DNA of 64,000 nt, taken from the NCBI RefSeq assembly GCF_900115865.1, contig NZ_FOXY01000001.1, forward strand, positions 248,001-312,000. Direction: 5' to 3'. A model generated the notes under the pieces. The model worked only from the letters and a program-made list of their open reading frames with translations. It ran no database searches and was not told where the DNA came from. Of the stretch, positions 42,058-51,088 are shown in pieces. This stretch comes from Donghicola eburneus. GTDB taxonomy: Bacteria; Pseudomonadota; Alphaproteobacteria; Rhodobacterales; Rhodobacteraceae. The stretch's first letter is position 1; each line of letters starts with the position of its first letter. The position numbers were made by a program, and so were the translations under genes.

Positions 42058-43089
42058 ATGACCAAACTGACTGGCGGACTTGCCGCCGTATTGAGCATCA
42101 CCACCGCAACTGCGGCGCTTGCCCAAGAAACCACGCTGACTGTGGGCGGCTATGGTGGGTCGTTCGAAACGCTCATGAAAGAGCTGATCATCCCCGAATT
42201 CGAAGCCGCCAATGACGTAAAGATTGCCTTCGTATCTGGTAACTCGACCGAGAACCTGGCCCGCCTCCAGGCGCAGCGGAATTCACAGGAACTGGACGTT
42301 GTCATTCTTGACGATGGCCCGATGTACCAAGCGGACGCTCTGGGGTTCTGCACCGAAATGGCCGATAGCGAGGTCAAAGCAGACGTATATGACATCGCGA
42401 AACTGGGCCCGAACTCGATTGGCATCGGCTTTGTCGCGACCGGCTTTACCTACAACACCGAATGGTTCGAACGCGAAGGTTGGGACGCGCCCACAAGCTG
42501 GCTCGACCTGAAAGATCCCAAGTACAAAGACATCCTGTCGATCCCGCCGATCTCGAACACCTACGGCCTCCACACGCTGGTCATGGAAGCGCGTCTTGCC
42601 GGCGGCGGCGAGAACGACATCGACCCCGGCTACGAGGTGATGGCCGACGAAATCGCGCCGAACGTTCTGGTGTTCGAACCCTCTTCCGGCAAAATGTCCG
42701 AACTGTTCCAGAGCGAAGAGATCGCAATCTCGATCTGGGGGTCTGGCCGCACCAAGTCGCTGGCGGACACCGGTTTCCCCGCAGCCTTTTCCTATCCCGA
42801 AGAGGGCGCTGTCGCGCTGATGCTGGCTGCATGCCCCGTTGTGGACAGCGACGCTCCCGAGGCGGCTCAGGCCTTTATCGACTATCTGCTGACGCCTGAA
42901 ATTCAGGTCAAACTGGCGGACGCGATGGGCGCAGGCCCCGTCAACACCGAAGCCGAACTGCCCGAAGAACTGGCCGCTGTGCTGCCCTATGGCGACAAGA
43001 TTGCCGATCTGGTGGCGGTCGACTGGGACGTGATCAACCCCGCCCGCGAGGATTGGACCAAGCGTTGGGCCCGCGAGATCGAGCGGTAA
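42058..43089 (+). CDS. ABC transporter periplasmic substrate-binding protein, polyamine-type
   Basis: 343 residues with a signal peptide (MTKLTGGLAAVLSITTATAALA, cut before QET). The mature part matches the PotD/extracellular solute-binding family 1 group: LTVGGYGGSFETLMKELIIPEFEAAN, VVILDDGPMYQADALG and the closing DWDVINPAREDWTKRWARE. It delivers a cationic or amino-acid-like solute to the permeases encoded downstream. Relatives bind polyamines, thiamine, opines and other compounds, so the ligand is open. Confidence 0.88.
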   Translation: MTKLTGGLAAVLSITTATAALAQETTLTVGGYGGSFETLMKELIIPEFEAANDVKIAFVSGNSTENLARLQAQRNSQELDVVILDDGPMYQADALGFCTEMADSEVKADVYDIAKLGPNSIGIGFVATGFTYNTEWFEREGWDAPTSWLDLKDPKYKDILSIPPISNTYGLHTLVMEARLAGGGENDIDPGYEVMADEIAPNVLVFEPSSGKMSELFQSEEIAISIWGSGRTKSLADTGFPAAFSYPEEGAVALMLAACPVVDSDAPEAAQAFIDYLLTPEIQVKLADAMGAGPVNTEAELPEELAAVLPYGDKIADLVAVDWDVINPAREDWTKRWAREIER

Positions 43090-43161
43090 CCTCGTGGCTC
43101 ATCGGGGCCTGCTTTCGGGCGGGTCCCACCCCACCCATCGAACAAAAGAAAGGCGGACCGG

Positions 43162-44226
43162 ATGGCATTCCTAGAAGCACATGGCCTGACCAAAACTTAT
43201 GGTGAGACCAACGCCGTCGATAACCTGACCTTCACGGTCGAAAAGGGCAGTTTTGTCTCGCTGCTTGGCCCCTCCGGTTGCGGCAAGACCACCACCCTGC
43301 AAATGATCGCAGGGTTCGAAGATCCGACCATGGGCAAGATAAAGCTTGCAGGTCGTGATCTGTCCGCGATCCCGGCGCGGGACCGCGGCCTTGGCATCGT
43401 GTTCCAGAGCTACGCGCTGTTCATGCACATGACCGTTGCGGAAAACGTCGCCTTTGGTCTGGAGATGCGGAATGTCGACAAGGCCGAGCGCAAGCGCCGT
43501 GTGGCCGATGCCTTGGAACTGGTCCATCTGGGACATCTGGCAAACCGCTATCCTCGCGCCATGTCGGGCGGCCAGCGTCAACGTGTGGCCTTGGCCCGTG
43601 CGCTGGTGATCGAACCTGAGCTTCTGCTCTTGGACGAGCCGCTGTCGAACCTTGACGCGAAGCTGCGCGAAGAGATGCAGCTTGAACTGCGCCGCATCCA
43701 GCGCGAAGCCGGCGTGACCACCCTGATGGTAACCCACGACCAATCCGAGGCGCTGGCCATGTCAGACCGCGTGCTGGTCATGGAGAAAGGCCGCCTGCAG
43801 CAAGAGGACTCGCCCTTCGAAGTCTACGAGCGTCCGCGCACGAGCTTTGTTTCCACATTCTTGGGCAAATCTAATAACTTCGAGGCTGAACTTAAATCTG
43901 TTAGCCCGACCGCGTCGCAACTGCTGATCGGTGGCCGCGCCCTGACAGGCCCCACTGTGAATCTGACGCCTGGCACCGTCGAAGTTGCCGTCCGCCCCGA
44001 GCGGATCGAGATTGTCGATGCCGCTGAAGCCGTGATCACCGGCACCGTGCGCGAGCGTATTTTCCTCGGGGCACAATGGATGATGAACGTCGCGACCCCC
44101 TTGGGCGATATGCTGGTCATCCGCCGCAACGCCGGTCGCCGCGAAGCCGAGATTGGCGACACCGTGCACCTGTCGTGGGCCCCTGAACACATGCGCATCC
44201 TGCCCCTGAATGAGGTGGCGGCATGA
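43162..44226 (+). CDS. ABC transporter ATP-binding protein, PotA type
   Basis: 354 residues. Walker A GPSGCGKTT (about 37), Q-loop FQSYALFMHMTV, signature MSGGQRQRVALARAL, Walker B LLLLDEPLSNLDA and switch His VTHDQSEALAMSD are all present. A C-terminal TOBE domain (about 275-350) is as in PotA and related importers. It powers the PotB/PotC-like permeases; its stop overlaps the first permease start by 4 bp. RBS AAAGAAAGGCGG precedes the ATG. Confidence 0.93.
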   Translation: MAFLEAHGLTKTYGETNAVDNLTFTVEKGSFVSLLGPSGCGKTTTLQMIAGFEDPTMGKIKLAGRDLSAIPARDRGLGIVFQSYALFMHMTVAENVAFGLEMRNVDKAERKRRVADALELVHLGHLANRYPRAMSGGQRQRVALARALVIEPELLLLDEPLSNLDAKLREEMQLELRRIQREAGVTTLMVTHDQSEALAMSDRVLVMEKGRLQQEDSPFEVYERPRTSFVSTFLGKSNNFEAELKSVSPTASQLLIGGRALTGPTVNLTPGTVEVAVRPERIEIVDAAEAVITGTVRERIFLGAQWMMNVATPLGDMLVIRRNAGRREAEIGDTVHLSWAPEHMRILPLNEVAA

Positions 44227-45071
44227 ATGAAAAACCATGGATGATGAGCGCGCCGGCGCTGACGCTCTTTGGCGTCTTGCTGCTGGTCCCGCTCTGCATG
44301 ACCTTCTTTCTCAGTTTCAACTCCTTCGGGTTCTACACCGGCATCGAAAACACCGTTTCGATGGAGAACTACGCCGAGGTCGTTTCCGACAGCTACTTCT
44401 GGGAGATCTTTGGCCGCACCTTTGCCATCGCGCTGGCGACCACGTTTTTCTGTGCGCTGCTCGGTGTGCCCCAAGCCTATATCCTGTACCGCCTGAGCCC
44501 CGCGTGGCGCTCGATTGTGGTGCTGATCGTGATTGGCCCGCTGCTGATTTCTGTGGTGGTACGGACGCTGGGATGGGCGATCCTGCTGGGGAACAACGGG
44601 GTCATCAACTCGGCCCTGCAAAACTGGGGTCTGATCGAACGCCCGATCAAGATGATGTACACCTCGGGCGGCATCGTTCTGGCGCTGACCCACGTCTTTC
44701 TGCCCTTCATGGTGCTGGCCGTTTGGGCCGCCCTGCAACGCAAAGACCCCGCAGTCGAGGCGGCGGCAGAGAGCCTTGGCGCGCGTCCCTTTACTATCTT
44801 TCGCCGGATTGTCTTGCCGCAGGTCATCCCCGGTATTCTGTCCGGTTCGTTGATTGTGTTTTCGATGGCGGCCAGCAGCTTTGCGACCCCTGCGATCCTA
44901 GGTGGACGCCGTGTCAAAGTCGTAGCGACGACGGTCTATGACGAATTTCTCAACACCCTGAACTGGCCCCTTGGCGCGGCGATCGCCATGCTGCTGCTGG
45001 CCTCTGTCATGGTGATCATGCTGGCGTGGAACCGTCTGGTCGAGCGCCGTTACGGGGAGGCTTTGGAATGA
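44223..45071 (+). CDS. ABC transporter permease, PotB type
   Basis: 282 residues with six membrane helices. The EAA loop for contact with the ATPase reads EAAAESLGARPFTIFRRIVLPQVIPG. The gene is coupled to those on either side by ATGA overlaps. It forms one half of the import channel. Confidence 0.9.
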   Translation: MNEKPWMMSAPALTLFGVLLLVPLCMTFFLSFNSFGFYTGIENTVSMENYAEVVSDSYFWEIFGRTFAIALATTFFCALLGVPQAYILYRLSPAWRSIVVLIVIGPLLISVVVRTLGWAILLGNNGVINSALQNWGLIERPIKMMYTSGGIVLALTHVFLPFMVLAVWAALQRKDPAVEAAAESLGARPFTIFRRIVLPQVIPGILSGSLIVFSMAASSFATPAILGGRRVKVVATTVYDEFLNTLNWPLGAAIAMLLLASVMVIMLAWNRLVERRYGEALE

Positions 45072-45868
45072 ACCAGAACGGTCGTTTCTCCCAAGTATTC
45101 AACATCTTGTTCTGCGCTTTTATGCTGGCACCGATCGTGGTCGTCATGGGCGTCTCGCTGACACCCGAAGGCTTCCTCGAGTTCCCGCCAAGCGGCATAT
45201 CGCTGCGCTGGTACCAAGCGATCCTCGACAACCCCGACTTCATCGAAGCGGCGTGGATTAGCCTGAAGCTCGGCATCGTTGCGGCCACCGTGGCAAGCGT
45301 TCTGGCCGTGCCGGCCGCGCTCGCCATCGGTCAAGGCAAGTTCAAAGGCCGAGAGGCCCTGCAAGCCCTGTTCCTGTCCCCGCTGATGGTGCCGACGGTG
45401 GTGTTGGGGATCGCGTTCCTGCGCTTCCTTAGCCTGTTCGGCCTGAACGGCACCTTTACCGGTCTGGTCCTGTGCCACGCGATCATCATCACGCCGTTTA
45501 TCCTGCGTCTGGTGCTGGCGGCTGTGGTCGGTCTGGACCGTACCGTGGACCGCGCAGCCGAGAGCCTTGGTGCGAGCAACTGGACCATTTTTCGCCGTAT
45601 CACGCTGCCGTCGATTTTGCCGGGCGTGATCGGGGGGTGGGTTTTGGCCTTTATCACCAGCTTTGACGAGCTGACCGTGACCGTCTTTATCGTGAACCCG
45701 GCGACCACCACGCTGCCGGTGCGCATGTTCTCTCATATCACCCAGACGACCGACCCGCTGGTGGCCTCTGTGTCTGCGCTGACGGTGATCTTTACCATCA
45801 TTCTCATGGTGGCCGTGGACCGCATGTACGGTCTGGACCGCCTGCTCATCGGGGAGGGCAAGAAATGA
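45068..45868 (+). CDS. ABC transporter permease, PotC type
   Basis: 266 residues with six membrane helices. Its EAA loop reads RAAESLGASNWTIFRRITLPSILPG. The start ATG 45068 overlaps the previous stop (ATGA) and GGAGGC lies just upstream. It forms the second half of the channel. The downstream FAD oxidase gene overlaps its stop by 4 bp, tying transport to oxidation. Confidence 0.9.
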   Translation: MNQNGRFSQVFNILFCAFMLAPIVVVMGVSLTPEGFLEFPPSGISLRWYQAILDNPDFIEAAWISLKLGIVAATVASVLAVPAALAIGQGKFKGREALQALFLSPLMVPTVVLGIAFLRFLSLFGLNGTFTGLVLCHAIIITPFILRLVLAAVVGLDRTVDRAAESLGASNWTIFRRITLPSILPGVIGGWVLAFITSFDELTVTVFIVNPATTTLPVRMFSHITQTTDPLVASVSALTVIFTIILMVAVDRMYGLDRLLIGEGKK

Positions 45869-46980
45869 GCGCCTCAGTCGACACAATCGTCGTGGGCGGC
45901 GGACTGGTCGGGGCGGCCGTGGCGTGGGGATTGGCCCGCGAAGGCGAGACCGTCACTGTCATCGATGAAGGGGACATCGCCTTGCGCGCGTCCCGCGGCA
46001 ACTTCGGACTGGTCTGGGTGCAGACCAAGGGCAAGAATCTGTTTGACTACGCCCGCTGGTCCCGCCGCTCGGCCGACCTTTGGCCGGAATTCGCGGGCCT
46101 GTTAGAGCAGCAAAGTGGTGTAAACCCCGACTATCACAAGGCGGGTGGTGTCCACCTGTGCCTGAGCGAAGAGGAACTGGATCAAGCCCGCGCCCTGAAC
46201 AACCGGATGCACAACGTGAACGGCGCTTTGGGCTACGGGGCGGAAATTCTAGACCGCAAGCAGCTGGACGAGATGATCCCCGGACTTGGGCCTGACGTGG
46301 TCGGTGGCTCGTATGGGCAGCATGACGGGCACACCAGCCCGTTGCGTCTGCTGCGTGGCCTGCATGGTGGGCTGAAGTCCTTGGGCGCGACCTATGCCTC
46401 TGACGGACCGGTTCTGTCGGTGGCCAAAGATGGCGACGGTTATGTCGCCAAGACCGCCAGCAGTACCTATCGCGGGGCCAAGATCGTGCTGGCCGCAGGG
46501 CATGGGAACAAGGCGCTTGGCCAGTCGCTTGGCCTTGATATTCCAATCCACCCCGAAAAGGGGCAGATCCTTGTGACCGAACGGGTTGACCCGTTCCTGA
46601 ACATGCCGACCCATGTGATCCGCCAGACCGATGAGGGCACGGTCATGATGGGCGATAGCCACGAACACACCGGCTATTCCGACCGCTCGACCGCGCCGGT
46701 GATCTCTGATCTGGCCCGCAATGCTGTGCGTTGCTTCCCCATTTTGTCCAAGCTCAAAATCGTCCGCAGCTGGGGTGCGGTGCGTATCCTCAGCCCCGAT
46801 GGCGCTCCGATCTACCAAGAGAGCGAGACTTGCAAAGGCGCGTTCTCGGTCAACTGCCACTCTGGTGTGACTTTGGCGGGGGCCCACGCGATGGCGCTCG
46901 CGCCGATGATTGCTGCGGGCAAGCTTGAGCCCGATTTCGAGATTTTTTCTGCCAGGAGGTTCCATGGCCAAGCGCATTGA
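45865..46980 (+). CDS. DadA-like FAD-dependent oxidoreductase (second copy)
   Basis: 371 residues of the DAO superfamily. The FAD motif IVVGGGLVGAAVAWGLA is at residue 8, followed by ASRGNFGLVWVQTKGKN, AGGVHLCLSEEE, HPEKGQILVTERV and KIVRSWGAVRILSPDGAP. It shares these motifs with the enzyme of the opposite operon at 39.8-40.9 kb, so the two are paralogs. In HcnABC, opine oxidase and D-hydroxyproline dehydrogenase operons, a protein of this type is the beta subunit. A second beta-like protein is encoded at 48.7 kb, so this one may act alone or as an alternative subunit. Confidence 0.88.
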   Translation: MSASVDTIVVGGGLVGAAVAWGLAREGETVTVIDEGDIALRASRGNFGLVWVQTKGKNLFDYARWSRRSADLWPEFAGLLEQQSGVNPDYHKAGGVHLCLSEEELDQARALNNRMHNVNGALGYGAEILDRKQLDEMIPGLGPDVVGGSYGQHDGHTSPLRLLRGLHGGLKSLGATYASDGPVLSVAKDGDGYVAKTASSTYRGAKIVLAAGHGNKALGQSLGLDIPIHPEKGQILVTERVDPFLNMPTHVIRQTDEGTVMMGDSHEHTGYSDRSTAPVISDLARNAVRCFPILSKLKIVRSWGAVRILSPDGAPIYQESETCKGAFSVNCHSGVTLAGAHAMALAPMIAAGKLEPDFEIFSARRFHGQAH

Positions 46981-47266
46981 GAACACGGGCGAACCCGTGC
47001 AGTTCACCTTTGACGGCCAGACCGTCACGGCCCAATCCGGCGATACCGTCGCCGCTGCGCTGACCGCTGCAGGGATCGATATCCTGCGCAGTAGCGTGGT
47101 CAGCGGTGCACCGCGCGGTGTGTTCTGTATGATGGGCACCTGTTTCGAGTGTCTGGTCGAGGTGGACGGCGTCCCGAACCGCCAAGCCTGCCAAGTCCCC
47201 GTGACCGAAGGGCTGACTGTCTGCAGTCAGCAAGGCGCCCCCGAAGTTCTGGAGGCCAGCGCATGA
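46964..47266 (+). CDS. [2Fe-2S] subunit, HcnA/OoxA-like
   Basis: 100 residues. Four cysteines (C55, C60, C63, C76) in the spacing C-x4-C-x2-C-x12-C make a plant-ferredoxin-type [2Fe-2S] site within RGVFCMMGTCFECLVEVDG. The size and pattern match the gamma subunit of HcnABC-type dehydrogenases (hydrogen cyanide synthase, D-hydroxyproline dehydrogenase, opine oxidases). ATG 46964 follows CAGGAGGTTCC and overlaps the end of the preceding gene by 17 bp. It hands electrons between the flavin subunits. Confidence 0.88.
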   Translation: MAKRIENTGEPVQFTFDGQTVTAQSGDTVAAALTAAGIDILRSSVVSGAPRGVFCMMGTCFECLVEVDGVPNRQACQVPVTEGLTVCSQQGAPEVLEASA

Positions 47267-48666
47267 CACAGCATTCCCCGATGGAGCCAACCAAAGTCGA
47301 CGTCGCCGTGATCGGCGCGGGTCCCGCAGGCATGGCCGCCGCCGTCACCGCCAGCAAAGCGGGCCTGAGCGTCGCCCTCTTGGACGAAGGCCAGTCCCTT
47401 GGTGGTCAGATCTACCGCAATATCGAGAACGGGACGCCGTTCCGTGACGGTATTCTTGGGCGGGATTATGTGGCTGGCCGGACCTTGGCCCAGAGCCTGC
47501 GCGCGTCAGATGTGACCTACCTGCCGCGCACAACGGTTTGGAATATCTCGACCGACAACATGTTGGACCTGAGCCGCGATGGTAGCTCCAGCCAGCTGAT
47601 CGCGGACAAGATTATCGTAGCCACCGGCGCGGTAGAGCGCCCGTCGCCCATGCCCGGTTGGACCTTGGCGGGCGTCACCACCGTTGGCGCGCTGCAAATC
47701 CTGCTCAAAGCCTCTGGCGTCGTTCAAGAGGATGCTGTGCTGGTCGGCTCTGGTCCGTTGATGTGGCTGGTCGCGGCGCAGATGATTTCTGCCGGAACGC
47801 CGCCCAAGGCGATTGTAGAAACCACGCCGAAGGGCCGCATGGCGCAGGCGATGCCGCATATCCTGCAGGCGTTGAAGGGGCATCGCTACCTGACCAAGGG
47901 TCTGTCTATGATTCGCCAAGTGCGCGGCGCAGGGATTCCGATCTACAATGCAGCCACGAACGTGCGGATCAACGGCGGCGAGGTTGCCGAGAGCGTGACC
48001 TTTATCTCCAAGGGCAAAGAGCACACGATACACAGCAATCACATCGCCCTCCATCAGGGTGTCGTGCCAAACCAGCAGGTCACGCGCCTTCTGCGCTGCG
48101 ATCACAAGTGGGACGCCTCGCAACACTGTTTCCGGCCGGTACTGGACGGGCAGGGGAAAACCTCGGTCCCTGACGTGTATGTGGCGGGCGACGGAGCGGG
48201 CATTGGCGGAGCGAAATCGGCGGCGCTCATGGGCCGATTGGTGGCGCTAGCTATCGCGCAGGAAAAAGGCAAAGCCCTGCCGGAGCGGGTGGACCGTTTG
48301 GAGGCTGCGCTGGCCAGCGACGGCGCCGTGCGCCCATTCCTAGAGGCGATGTACGCCCCCGCGCCGCAATTCGTGAAACCCGCCAAAGAGACCATTGTTT
48401 GCCGCTGCGAAGAGGTGACCGCTGGTGCGATCCAAGAGGCCGTCGACCTTGGCGCGCCCGGCCCGAACCAAGTGAAATCCTTCTTGCGATCTGGCATGGG
48501 GCCCTGTCAGGGGCGTGTCTGCGGGCTTGTGGTCGCCAGCATTATCGCAGAGCGGCGCAAAGCCTCGATGGACGAGACGGGCTATTATCGTATCCGTCCT
48601 CCGCTGAAACCGATCCCGCTGTCAGAGCTGGCAAATTTCCAACCGCTCGAAGTGGCACAAAAATGA
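47263..48666 (+). CDS. NAD(P)/FAD-dependent dehydrogenase subunit, HcnB-like
   Basis: 467 residues. The N-terminal FAD motif is VAVIGAGPAGMAAAVTASKAG. A second dinucleotide motif lies mid-protein (VLVGSGPLMWLVAAQM). The C-terminal BFD-like iron-sulfur module has IVCRCEEV with a C-x-C and GPCQGRVCG with a C-x4-C, which could bind a second [2Fe-2S] cluster. This matches the alpha subunit of HcnABC-type enzymes. It overlaps the iron-sulfur gene upstream and the beta-like gene downstream by ATGA, so the three are translated together. Confidence 0.88.
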   Translation: MTQHSPMEPTKVDVAVIGAGPAGMAAAVTASKAGLSVALLDEGQSLGGQIYRNIENGTPFRDGILGRDYVAGRTLAQSLRASDVTYLPRTTVWNISTDNMLDLSRDGSSSQLIADKIIVATGAVERPSPMPGWTLAGVTTVGALQILLKASGVVQEDAVLVGSGPLMWLVAAQMISAGTPPKAIVETTPKGRMAQAMPHILQALKGHRYLTKGLSMIRQVRGAGIPIYNAATNVRINGGEVAESVTFISKGKEHTIHSNHIALHQGVVPNQQVTRLLRCDHKWDASQHCFRPVLDGQGKTSVPDVYVAGDGAGIGGAKSAALMGRLVALAIAQEKGKALPERVDRLEAALASDGAVRPFLEAMYAPAPQFVKPAKETIVCRCEEVTAGAIQEAVDLGAPGPNQVKSFLRSGMGPCQGRVCGLVVASIIAERRKASMDETGYYRIRPPLKPIPLSELANFQPLEVAQK

Positions 48667-49781
48667 CCCAGACCGCCGATCTGATCGTGATCGGGGGCGG
48701 CATTCATGGGTCGAGCACGGCCCTGTTTGCCGCCCTAAGGGGCATGTCCGTTATCGTGATCGAAAAAGATACGGTCGCCCGCCACGCCAGCGGGGTGAAC
48801 GCGGGCGGCGTGCGCAGGTTGGGACGACATCTGGCCGAGGTGCCACTGTCCCAACATTCGATGGAGATCTGGTACGGGCTGCAAGACATGCTTGGGGCAG
48901 ATTGCGGGTTTCAGATCGCCCCGCAGATCAAGGTCGCCGAAAATGAAGAGGAGCTGGACCGTCACCGTGCGCGGGTTCAGACGCTGAACCGGATGGGGTT
49001 TTACCACGAAACCATTCTGGATCAGCCGCAGGTGCGCCACTACTTGCCTGCTGTCGCCGATCACGTGGTTGGCGGGCTGGCGAGCTTGCGTGACGGGTTC
49101 GCGCAGCCCTTCTGGACCACCACTGCGATTGCCCGCAAAGCGACGCAAGCGGGTGTGGTGTTCAAGGAAGGCGAGCGGGTTCTGAGCCTGAAGCGCGAGA
49201 CGGATTGGACCGTGACCACGGACCAAGACATATACCAAGCCCCCAAAGTTCTGAATGCGGCGGGCGCTTGGGCAGGGGCCTTGGCCGGATCGCTTGGGGA
49301 ATATGCGCCGGTCGAAGCGATTGCTCCGATGATGATCGTCACCGCACGTTTGCCAAAGTTCTGCGATGCCGTCGTGGGGGCCACGGGGCGACCTTTGTCC
49401 TTCAAACAAATGCCCAACGGGACAGTGGTGATTGGGGGCGGACGCAGAGGCCGCGCAGACACAGCGACCAACACATCCGAAATGCTGTTCCCAGAGCTGC
49501 GCAATACTGCCGCGACCGCGATGGACATCTTTCCGATCATGCGCGGCGCAACCATCGTCCGCAGCTGGTCGGGGGTCGAAGGGCGCATGCCCGACGATAT
49601 TCCCGTTATCGGGCCCTCTGCGCTGCACGACGGGCTGTATCACAGCTTTGGCTTCAGCGCGCACGGGTTCCAGATGGGACCCGGTACGGGCGAAACGATG
49701 GCTGGATTGATCGAGACAGGCGCGACGCAATTCGATCTTTCGGCTTTTGCGATTGATCGGTTCGCCCCGCCCAACACCTGA
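48663..49781 (+). CDS. FAD-dependent dehydrogenase subunit, HcnC-like
   Basis: 372 residues, DAO superfamily. The FAD motif LIVIGGGIHGSSTALFAAL is followed by SGVNAGGVRRLGR, LNAAGAWAGALAG, MPNGTVVIGGGRRGR and IVRSWSGVEGRMPDDIPVIG. It is only distantly related to the two DadA-like copies. With the HcnA- and HcnB-like proteins it would complete a heterotrimeric amine or amino-acid dehydrogenase that passes electrons to the respiratory chain. It is the last gene of the operon. Confidence 0.87.
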   Translation: MTQTADLIVIGGGIHGSSTALFAALRGMSVIVIEKDTVARHASGVNAGGVRRLGRHLAEVPLSQHSMEIWYGLQDMLGADCGFQIAPQIKVAENEEELDRHRARVQTLNRMGFYHETILDQPQVRHYLPAVADHVVGGLASLRDGFAQPFWTTTAIARKATQAGVVFKEGERVLSLKRETDWTVTTDQDIYQAPKVLNAAGAWAGALAGSLGEYAPVEAIAPMMIVTARLPKFCDAVVGATGRPLSFKQMPNGTVVIGGGRRGRADTATNTSEMLFPELRNTAATAMDIFPIMRGATIVRSWSGVEGRMPDDIPVIGPSALHDGLYHSFGFSAHGFQMGPGTGETMAGLIETGATQFDLSAFAIDRFAPPNT

Positions 49782-49923
49782 AAAATGTCCAGAAATGAGG
49801 CGCTTGTCCTCGCGACTGTACGAAAATAGCAGTCGTCATTTCAGTTTATTCTGTTAGACAGCACGGCGAATTTATTTGGTTGGATCAGATCTGCTGATCT
49901 CTTTGCCTGTGAAGGAATGCGCC

Positions 49924-50319
49924 GTGACCGTCAGCCTTGAAAATACCGAACCGGAAATCCGGACCATCGCGATGCCCGCAGATACAAACCCCGCGGGGGA
50001 TATCTTTGGCGGGTGGCTGATGTCCCAGATGGACCTTGCTGCGGGCAATATGGCGGCGCGGATTGCGCGCGGACGATCCGCCACCGTCGCGGTCGAGGGC
50101 ATGAGCTTTCACCGGCCAGTGAAGGTGGGCGATGAAGTCTCGCTCTTTGCCAAGCTCGAGTCTACGGGCCGCACATCCATGAAGATTTACGTCGAGGCGT
50201 GGCGCCGCGATCGCTTTGAATTGGCCCGCGAAAAGGTGACAGCGGCGACCTTCACCTTTGTGGCGCTCGACGATGAGGGACGTTCGCGGGCTTTGCCGCT
50301 GCAGGAGGACCCGAAGTAA
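49924..50319 (+). CDS. Acyl-CoA thioesterase, YciA/hot-dog type
   Basis: 131 residues with the hot-dog fold. Marks are AMPADTNPAGDIFGGWLMSQMDLAAG, containing the catalytic-region Asn and Asp, and the VAVEGMSFHRPVKVGDEVSLFAKLE strand pair. Relatives hydrolyse a broad range of acyl-CoA esters. The GTG start at 49924 is chosen because AAGGA lies seven bases upstream; an upstream TTG is unlikely. It is a single gene, convergent with the iron ABC operon, whose last stop is 8 bp away. Confidence 0.88.
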   Translation: MTVSLENTEPEIRTIAMPADTNPAGDIFGGWLMSQMDLAAGNMAARIARGRSATVAVEGMSFHRPVKVGDEVSLFAKLESTGRTSMKIYVEAWRRDRFELAREKVTAATFTFVALDDEGRSRALPLQEDPK

Positions 50320-50326
50320 GGGTCCT

Positions 50327-51088
50327 TTAAGCGGGGACTACGGTCTGCTTGCCGTCAATCTCGGCGACCGACAGGCCGGTACCGAACAAATCACTCAGCA
50401 TCGTGCCGGTCATCGACAGCCATTTCGGCCCGGTCGTGACCAGCTGGCCGTCGCGTAGAGCGATGATCCGGTCCGCATAGCGCGCCGCGACACCCAGATC
50501 GTGCAGCACAATGATCACACTGCGCTGGTTCGGACCGGGGCGCGACAGGGTATGAAGGCGGTCCATGATATCGCGGGTGTGCCGAGGGTCGAGCGCGGAT
50601 AGGGGCTCGTCCAGCAAGAGCCACGGCGTCTCTTGCGCCCATGCCATTGCGATAAATGCGCGCTGGCGTTGTCCCCCAGACAAGGACGCGATCAGGCGCG
50701 ACTTCAGACTGATCAGGTCAAAGGTCTCTAGCGCCTCGGCGATCACCTCGTGGTCGTGGGCCGTGGGACGTCCGTGGTGATGCGGCCAGCGGCCAAAGGA
50801 GACCAGATCCTCAATCGTGAGGCGGGCGGTCACCCGTTCGTCCTGCGCGAGCAGCGAAATCAGGCGCGCGCGGTCTGGGGCCCGCAGGCTCGCCAGATCA
50901 TGCCCGTCGATTTTGACCCGGCCACTGGTCGGGGTCAGTAGGCCGGACATGCTGTGCAATAGGGTGGATTTCCCCGCGCCGTTCGGACCGATCAGGGCGG
51001 TGATCCCCGCCTCGCCAAAGGAGAGCGAGATATCGGTCAGAATGGGTGTGCGGTCTTTTTCAACGCTGACGTTTTCCAGAGTGATCAC
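50327..51088 (-). CDS. Siderophore ABC transporter ATP-binding protein
   Basis: 253 residues. Walker A GPNGAGKSTLL, Q-loop LLAQDERVTARL, signature SLSGGQRQRAFIAMA, Walker B WLLLDEPLSALD and switch His IVLHDLG are present. It is the FepC/YclP-type ATPase for iron-siderophore import. The GTG start at 51088 overlaps the permease stop (GTGA) and follows GGAGGT. It is the last gene of the operon. Confidence 0.92.
   Translation of the reverse strand: MITLENVSVEKDRTPILTDISLSFGEAGITALIGPNGAGKSTLLHSMSGLLTPTSGRVKIDGHDLASLRAPDRARLISLLAQDERVTARLTIEDLVSFGRWPHHHGRPTAHDHEVIAEALETFDLISLKSRLIASLSGGQRQRAFIAMAWAQETPWLLLDEPLSALDPRHTRDIMDRLHTLSRPGPNQRSVIIVLHDLGVAARYADRIIALRDGQLVTTGPKWLSMTGTMLSDLFGTGLSVAEIDGKQTVVPA

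Noticed and set aside
43824-44738. A 304-codon open frame on the minus strand
   Set aside because: It spans the end of the ABC ATPase and most of the first permease, both clearly real on the plus strand; its product is rich in Gln, His and Arg as expected of an antisense shadow.
45050-45886. A 278-codon open frame on the minus strand
   Set aside because: It is a mirror of the second permease gene with biased composition and no ribosome site or domain.
46249-47139. A 296-codon open frame on the minus strand, and a similar one at 48735-49730
   Set aside because: Both lie opposite FAD oxidoreductase genes with intact motifs and show no domain of their own.
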